DNA from: Pelecanus crispus
Lineage: Eukaryota; Chordata; Aves; Pelecaniformes; Pelecanidae
Assembly (NCBI RefSeq): GCF_030463565.1
Contig: NC_134655.1
Span: forward strand, 4,972,372-5,036,371
Reading direction: 5' to 3'
Length of the DNA: 64,000 nt
The notes under the pieces are model-generated. The model ran no database searches. It saw nothing but the letters and a program-made list of their open reading frames with translations, and was not told the origin of the DNA. Made by a program: the position numbers and the translations under genes. How positions within the stretch are numbered: position 1 is the stretch's first letter; each line of letters opens with the position of its first letter. Below, piece after piece: positions 60,301-64,000 of this stretch.

Positions 60301-62509
60301 AGACTGAGGAACTTCATAGGAACAGTTCCAATCTCAGCTGATATTCTATACTACATACTGTATTTTTTCTCTTCTCAAAGCTATGTGCTTCCAGACACCA
60401 GTAAGAAGAGTTACCAAAAGACCCGAGTCATAAAAAGAGACACGAACCCCATTTTCAATCACACTATTGTATATGATGGCTTTCATACAGAGGATCTAAA
60501 GGATGCTTGTGTTGAACTGACTGTGTGGGATCACGAAAAACTTACCAACCATTTCCTTGGAGGAATCAGGCTGGGCCTGGGGACAGGTAAGTGATTTCCT
60601 TTACATTAAATGAATACTGTTACCATAGTGCTGAGCCACAAGGTGTAATGGGAAGTTGCAGAGCATTTTGCTGTTGGGGAGAAACCAGAGATGGGGAGTC
60701 TCAGTTATTGGTGAGAGTCTTGGTACTTGCACTCTGTCTGGGTGGAGGGGACCCTGGTACATGATAGCAACCCTCTGTTCCCACATTTTCTGCCAGCATC
60801 AGCTCTGAGGTCTGGCAAAACTCAAGAAGCTCCTTGGGTCCGTCAGAGAGTTTTCCTGCTGTTACAGGAAAACAAGCTGCGTTACCAATCAACATTCTAT
60901 TGCTGCTCCTCCCAGGGAAGAGTGCTCAGAGATGAAGACAACTTGAATGCCATGTGGGACAGCACCACCTGGTGACTCTGTCCACATCACCTCCTCCCTT
61001 GAAAAGCTTTAGTAGGAGGAGTAACTAATATTTGAAAAACAGGGCGAGCTACACTGGTTGATCTGGTAGGTAATCAGTAATGAGAGTACATCAGCTGGAA
61101 TTAAATCACGAATCGGAATAATGGAGTTGTCTGGCTGTAGACTAAGGTGTTATTGTTGGTTTTTTGGTTTGCTTTTATTTAGACAATATAGTGCTGAAAG
61201 ACCTCAGCAGAGGTGCCATTTGCTCCAGTGGGAGACAGTGGCTGTCCCTGGGAGTTGATGGTATGAAGTTCCAGTTCAGAGAAAGACTTAGACCTGTGCT
61301 TATCTGGAAGTGTTTTACTTCAATGGGGTTACTCATCCTTGAAGTTAGGAAAATTCCAGTATTTTTAAGCCACAGTGGTAAAGAGCAGATGGGACCATCT
61401 CCCATTGTCCAGCTGTCCATCATGGAGGTTTGTCCCTCTCTAAACATCCTATCCTAGCTTTCAGTGTACCCTATACCTAGGCTTTGACAGATAGCATGTT
61501 CATCTTTGCATTTTTGTAAGTGTGATATCTAAGGGTTTCTAAACTATTTATTGTTACGCAAGAGGACTTCCTGAGAGGTGAAAGACAAACAGAAGATTTC
61601 AGAATGTTGCAATAAAGGATAACTGTTCCTTGAGGGTATCAGGGAAAGGCTTATAGTAGCTGGAAGGTCTGCCTCACGGCTGCACCTATGTTTATTGGAT
61701 TTTCTTGTGTGTTCTCTGTTTTCAGTCTCTAACATGTCACCAGGAGGGTTGTGAACTATTCAGTAGGAAGTGGCAACAAGAATAAGCTCATAAGCAAGAA
61801 TGATGTAAATGGATGTAAAAATGATGTAATGGATGTAAAAATACCAACCCCAAGATAAGCTGTGATCCAAATTTAGACCTTTATCTCATTGACAAGTAGT
61901 CAGCACATGAAAATTTGGTTGAATAATCGACTTGGAATTAATGTGCACACTTTTCCACTATCATATGTTTGATTCCTATACAAATGAATCATAGACTAAG
62001 AGAATTTTGACAAATACCCCACCCTGTTCACAAGAAAATCTTTTAAGGGGAAAACCAAGCCTTTTAGACTTTCTTTACCATTCCGAAAGATGCAGAAAGG
62101 GCTTGAGCCCAATATTATTTTCCTTGGCAGGTTATGTCTAGGGTACTTGCATTTTGTGGCTTTTACATTGACTTCATTCTGAACTCTGGTGTAAAATGGA
62201 GGTCATTAGCAGAAGAACGTTTAGGGTGCAACTTGATGAGGGGAAGTCAGCACTGTTTGTGTTAAGATACTGCCTGCAACAGTTACATCCCATGGAGTAT
62301 TTTTGCATGGAGTAGAAACTCTTTGTGTAGCTTCTGACGTTATCGTTTTCTTGTTCTTTACAGGTTTGAGCTATGGCATCTCCGTGGACTGGATGGACTC
62401 CACGCAAGAGGAGGTGGCCTTTTGGCAGGAGATGATGTCGGCTGCCAATGAATGGATTGAGGGATTGCTACCACTGCGCTCACTGGCAGGGAGGAAAAAA
62501 CTGAAATAA
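37943..62509 (+). CDS. SYTL1: Synaptotagmin-like protein, Slp1/Slp2 type (16 coding exons, 971 aa)
   Basis: CDS exons: 37943-38043, 40587-40738, 46243-46336, 47886-47979, 48154-48247, 48871-49992, 51317-51415, 53401-53492, 53948-54049, 55980-56149, 56969-57071, 57730-57891, 58633-58711, 59284-59383, 60381-60586, 62364-62509. All junctions are GT/AG, all phases agree, and the total is 2916 nt. Domains: Slp homology domain at about 1-80 (DLSFLTEEE helix, then TGEWF at 50-54), Ser/Glu-rich linker to about 665, C2A at about 670-790, C2B at about 828-950. Family role: effector of Rab27 that tethers secretory vesicles or granules to the plasma membrane through the C2 domains. No zinc finger sits in the Slp domain, so it is not Slp3, Slp4 or Slp5. 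TGEWF, the SVKKR stretch and the [10 protein letters not shown] end favour SYTL1 as I recall it; C2B also resembles SYTL2, and 971 aa is nearer SYTL2 length. The symbol is therefore tentative; the family is certain. Confidence 0.85.
38119..38142. repeat. GT dinucleotide microsatellite
   Basis: About 12 GT units with one GC interruption, 76 bases after the donor of the first Slp coding exon. A simple repeat, likely to vary in length between individuals. Confidence 0.9.
39600..39757 (+). mobile_element. CR1 LINE 3' tail with three ATTCTATG repeats
   Basis: The CR1 3' untranslated end, with GGTTGGACTGGATGATCTTA, TTTTCCAACCTAGACG, and three perfect tandem ATTCTATG octamers at 39734-39757, the characteristic CR1 terminus. 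Little diverged from the tail at 26830 and lying in the intron between Slp coding exons 1 and 2. Confidence 0.92.
40587..40738 (+). CDS. SYTL1: Slp coding exon 2 (Slp homology domain, Rab27-contact motif)
   Basis: Residues 34-84 (phase 2 in, phase 1 out). It carries TGEWF at 50-54, the family's (S/T)(G/L)xW(F/Y) motif, in which the Trp is needed for Rab27 binding, and a basic end (IRRKKGK). The acceptor is TTGACTTTCAG and the donor GTAAGTA. Confidence 0.88.
41936..42484 (+). mobile_element. Avian ERVL-type solo LTR with 5-bp target duplication
   Basis: A 549-bp element from CGTCCCAGTTTTGGCTGGGA (first T changed to C) to GGTTAAACCACAGCA. It is flanked by identical 5-mers CATCT at 41931-41935 and 42485-42489, a perfect target-site duplication. 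No internal retroviral genes remain, so it arose by recombination between two LTRs. It carries an ATT microsatellite and T-rich tract in its second half. The first 70 or so bases recur at 8566. Confidence 0.88.
42306..42341. repeat. ATT trinucleotide microsatellite
   Basis: Twelve perfect TTA units inside the solo LTR, followed by pyrimidine-rich tracts. Probably length-variable. Confidence 0.95.
46243..46336 (+). CDS. SYTL1: Slp coding exon 3 (linker, 94 nt)
   Basis: Residues 85-115, an acidic and Ala/Pro-containing linker (starts [13 protein letters not shown]). Phase 1 in, phase 2 out. The acceptor is CTTACATTACAG and the donor GTAACA. First of three consecutive 94-nt exons. Confidence 0.8.
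47886..47979 (+). CDS. SYTL1: Slp coding exon 4 (linker, 94 nt)
   Basis: Residues 116-147, with a Pro/Lys/Arg-rich section ([11 protein letters not shown]) that could be an SH3-type ligand. Phase 2 in, phase 0 out. The acceptor is CTCTCCCACAG and the donor GTAGTA, somewhat weak. Confidence 0.78.
48154..48247 (+). CDS. SYTL1: Slp coding exon 5 (linker, 94 nt)
   Basis: Residues 148-178, Ser-rich ([16 protein letters not shown]). Phase 0 in, phase 1 out. The acceptor is TTTTCCATTCAG and the donor GTAAGG. Confidence 0.8.
48871..49992 (+). CDS. SYTL1: Slp coding exon 6 (large linker exon, 1122 nt)
   Basis: Encodes residues 179-552, a low-complexity Ser/Glu/Lys/Pro-rich region with no folded domain visible. 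It includes a Ser-Glu cluster ([11 protein letters not shown]) that resembles an acidic casein-kinase site and several basic patches. Phase 1 in and phase 1 out, so it can be included or skipped without changing the frame. The acceptor is TTGTCGTTGTAG and the donor CAG/GTACTG. The open frame runs about 50 nt past the donor before a stop at 50043-50045. The next exon restores continuity in the correct phase, which supports splicing at 49992. Confidence 0.85.
51317..51415 (+). CDS. SYTL1: Slp coding exon 7 (linker)
   Basis: Residues 553-585 ([18 protein letters not shown]...). Phase 1 in, phase 1 out, 99 nt, so skipping preserves frame. The acceptor is CATGTATTCCAG and the donor GTGAGT. Confidence 0.8.
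51416..53400 (+). other. Intron between Slp coding exons 7 and 8
   Basis: A 2 kb intron containing a lysine-rich histone-tail-like relic near 52.0 kb (separate entry) and otherwise nothing recognised. Confidence 0.5.
51965..52123 (+). pseudogene. Possible histone H1 C-terminal tail relic
   Basis: In the frame starting 51965 the sequence reads [20 protein letters not shown] and continues rich in Lys, Arg, Ala and Pro to a TGA at 52121. That composition and the repeated KKP / KPKKAAAK phrases resemble the C-terminal tail of linker histone H1. The globular domain is not seen upstream and the copy has no start, so it would be a fragment of a processed pseudogene. Lys-rich tails are low complexity, so the assignment is uncertain. 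Confidence 0.33.
53401..53492 (+). CDS. SYTL1: Slp coding exon 8 (linker)
   Basis: Residues 586-616 (starts [16 protein letters not shown]). Phase 1 in, phase 0 out. The acceptor is TTTGTACCTACAG and the donor GAG/GTAGGC. Confidence 0.8.
53948..54049 (+). CDS. SYTL1: Slp coding exon 9 (linker before C2A)
   Basis: Residues 617-650, Ser-rich ([18 protein letters not shown], then MASVSS). Phase 0 on both sides, 102 nt. The acceptor is TTTTCTGAGCAG and the donor TCG/GTAGGT. It leads directly into the [14 protein letters not shown] lead-in of C2A. Confidence 0.85.
55980..56149 (+). CDS. SYTL1: Slp coding exon 10 (start of C2A)
   Basis: Residues 651-706 and two bases of 707: [14 protein letters not shown] lead-in, then the first C2A strands ([25 protein letters not shown]) and the loop-1 SDPYVK motif, which continues in the next exon. 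Phase 0 in, phase 2 out. The exon's first bases, GTGAGC after CAG, also look like a donor. Confidence 0.9.
56969..57071 (+). CDS. SYTL1: Slp coding exon 11 (C2A)
   Basis: Residues 707-741: [19 protein letters not shown] with a polybasic strand (KRKTSVKKR), the usual phosphoinositide-binding face of Slp C2A, then NPIYNEVLR. Phase 2 in, phase 0 out. The acceptor is TTTCTTTTCCAG. Confidence 0.9.
57730..57891 (+). CDS. SYTL1: Slp coding exon 12 (end of C2A)
   Basis: Residues 742-795: [19 protein letters not shown], then [17 protein letters not shown] and WYPLKPR. Phase 0 on both sides. The third calcium-binding loop reads H760, D762, S768 where calcium-binding C2 domains have Asp at each place, so C2A is probably calcium-independent. 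Confidence 0.9.
58633..58711 (+). CDS. SYTL1: Slp coding exon 13 (C2A-C2B linker)
   Basis: Residues 796-821: [20 protein letters not shown] then VPPGSLG. Phase 0 in, phase 1 out. The acceptor is TTTCTGTTTCAG and the donor GTAAAC. Confidence 0.87.
59284..59383 (+). CDS. SYTL1: Slp coding exon 14 (start of C2B)
   Basis: Residues 822-854: [20 protein letters not shown] begins C2B, ending VDSFVK where a calcium-binding domain would have SDPYVK. Phase 1 in, phase 2 out. The acceptor is CTCCTAAATCGCAG and the donor GTAAGT. Confidence 0.9.
60381..60586 (+). CDS. SYTL1: Slp coding exon 15 (core of C2B)
   Basis: Residues 855-923: [20 protein letters not shown], then [13 protein letters not shown] and [18 protein letters not shown]. 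The loop-3 positions are D905, E907 and H912, so the full acidic calcium site is lacking. Phase 2 in, phase 1 out. The acceptor is TTCTCTTCTCAAAG. Confidence 0.92.
62364..62509 (+). CDS. SYTL1: Slp coding exon 16 (end of C2B and stop)
   Basis: Residues 924-971: [17 protein letters not shown], then [10 protein letters not shown] and a basic tail ending KKLK; TAA at 62507-62509. WMDST is a conserved Slp C-terminal signature. The basic tail after C2B has no further domain. Confidence 0.9.
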
Positions 62510-63775
62510 CTTACCATTCGTGCCATAGAAAGGCTGAGTGTGTGCGTTAGAATTAGGAAACTTCCTACACTGAGGTGATAGAGATCATCCACGGGGCTGG
62601 CAAGTGTCAGGTTAATAAGGCCATTGATGGACAGCACTTTGGAGATGTTAAATGTTAAGTACTAGTTCCCTGACAGAGGACATGGAAGATGCCAAACTGA
62701 TGCTATACTTGATTTTGACCAAGAAGAATCTTCATTTGCCTTTTTATTTTAATCATTTATATTCAGCATCTTTGCATTCCATTAAGCTCTGGGAACATTG
62801 GCAGAAGGAAAAGGAGATATAGATATTTTTATTTTTTTACCGTTTCTTGCGCCATTTGTTTTTTTTCTGTGCAGAGATGTAGTTGTACTAAAGCAGCAGC
62901 ATGGTATTATTCATATTCCCCTGCAAGTGGTACACTTTGTACTTGATGTAGAATTGCTCCAAGTCACCAGCAGCACAATCTGAGAATGGGAGCTTTGCAT
63001 TTGTCGCTGGTGATAACATGTCTCTAACGTGAGGAAAATTGAGATCCAAGGTGAATCGAAAGAACGAGAGAACTATTTGAAGCAGAAAATGAAGCAACCT
63101 GAGGAGGATAACAATGAGGAATTTAATATATGAATTTCTTTCTGCTTTAATATGAAAGAGAGAAGCGACGGTCCTGCAGCTAGTGGGATTTTGCAACGAG
63201 GGGCTGTTTTCCTAGTTTTCCCACAGGCTTCCTCAGAGACCTCGGGCAAGTTTCTCTATGAAAGGACAGTTTCAGTGCAATATAAACTAAAGTGCTTGCC
63301 CAAATGTAAAATATGGTTACATTGCTAACGGGCCTAATCGCACCTTTGAAATGCCTTGTGTGCAAAACATTTCAATATGAAATAATGATGTAGGAAACAG
63401 TCTCGCGTTAGCCTGGCACAACAGGTCAAGAGAGAAAGGTCAAAACCACACTGCAACGCGGGAGGTGTTGGGAGCCAGTGGGAGAGGTAAGTAGGGAGTG
63501 ACCGAACGCGAAGGGCAGCGGCAGAGCTGCAGTTGCCCGGGGTGGTCTCCTCCCTCTGCTTACCCTGCTGCCCGTCCAGTCTGCCTTTCACCTGGTGCCC
63601 GTCAGCGAGGTGTCCATGGCTGGAATTTCCTTTTTGCCAGTAGCTTGCAAGAACTTCACATCTGGCACATTAACTGTGGCAGAGCGGCGTTATGAATGCA
63701 TTTTGAAATGCAGCTTTGTAATTTCTGTTTGGGATGTACATGTTGTGATTAAATAGAATGTTTTTCTTTAGTCAT
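62510..63775 (+). other. SYTL1: 3' UTR of the synaptotagmin-like gene (putative)
   Basis: Non-coding sequence after the stop. The best polyadenylation signal is ATTAAA at 63748-63753, followed within about 30 bases by a T/GT-rich section. No earlier AATAAA lies between the stop and this point, so the UTR would be about 1.25 kb. Confidence 0.5.
63748..63753 (+). terminator. Putative polyadenylation signal ATTAAA
   Basis: The second-commonest vertebrate poly(A) hexamer, 1.24 kb after the Slp stop codon, with TGTTTTTCTTTAG just downstream. Sequence after about 63780 is taken as 3' flank, where nothing else was recognised. Confidence 0.45.
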
Positions 63776-64000
63776 CAACTGGTCTCCTTGTACCTATTTT
63801 TAGCATGGTCTGAGTAACAAAAAAGCAAGCATAAGAGGTGTTAAATTTTGTCATGTCAAAATGAATCATTTTTGCCCAAGGGTGAATGAAATGTCACGGA
63901 GAAATATTTTTTGTAGCTATCCTACCCTAGATTTTGGCTCTGTGAATATTTTTATATTCTTCTTTAATGTCTTGATTTTATTTAACTCATGCTCGGCGTA

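Overview
This is vertebrate nuclear DNA, almost certainly from a bird. Coding sequence is sparse and split into small exons with GT/AG boundaries. The repeats are avian: CR1 LINE pieces with the ATTCTATG tail motif, and two avian-type retroviral solo LTRs. A GC-rich CpG island stands in otherwise AT-richer introns. No bacterial-type operons, CRISPR arrays or convincing RNA genes were seen.

Left end (1-4849, minus strand): the first two coding exons of an immunoglobulin-superfamily gene of the VSIG1/CTX type. The signal-peptide exon is 4801-4849 and the first half of the V-set domain is 1270-1430. They join in phase; the rest of the gene lies beyond the left edge.

Middle left (about 4.9-23.3 kb): no supported gene. 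It holds a truncated LTR start at 8.57 kb, a GC-rich patch near 13.5-13.9 kb, and a reverse-oriented CR1 LINE copy at 21.24-22.26 kb that still shows part of its reverse-transcriptase reading frame.

Right (23.3-63.8 kb, plus strand): one complete synaptotagmin-like (Slp) gene. It has a CpG-island promoter with an exon donor at 23550, a roughly 14 kb first intron, and sixteen coding exons from 37943 to 62509. All splice phases agree and the joined frame is 2916 nt (971 residues plus stop). The protein has an N-terminal Rab27-binding Slp homology domain without a zinc finger, a long Ser/Glu-rich linker, and tandem C2A and C2B domains. It is a Slp1/Slp2-type exocytosis effector, and I favour SYTL1 over SYTL2. 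Its introns hold two CR1 tails, one older CR1-like piece, two solo LTRs (one with a perfect 5-bp target duplication), and a possible relic of a histone H1 tail. The probable 3' UTR ends after an ATTAAA signal at 63748.

The two genes look functionally independent (epithelial or thymocyte-type adhesion protein; Rab27 effector in vesicle docking). No new molecular system is evident. The points most worth checking are the in-frame alternative start in the CpG island, the three consecutive 94-nt exons that can only be skipped together, and which Slp paralogue this is.
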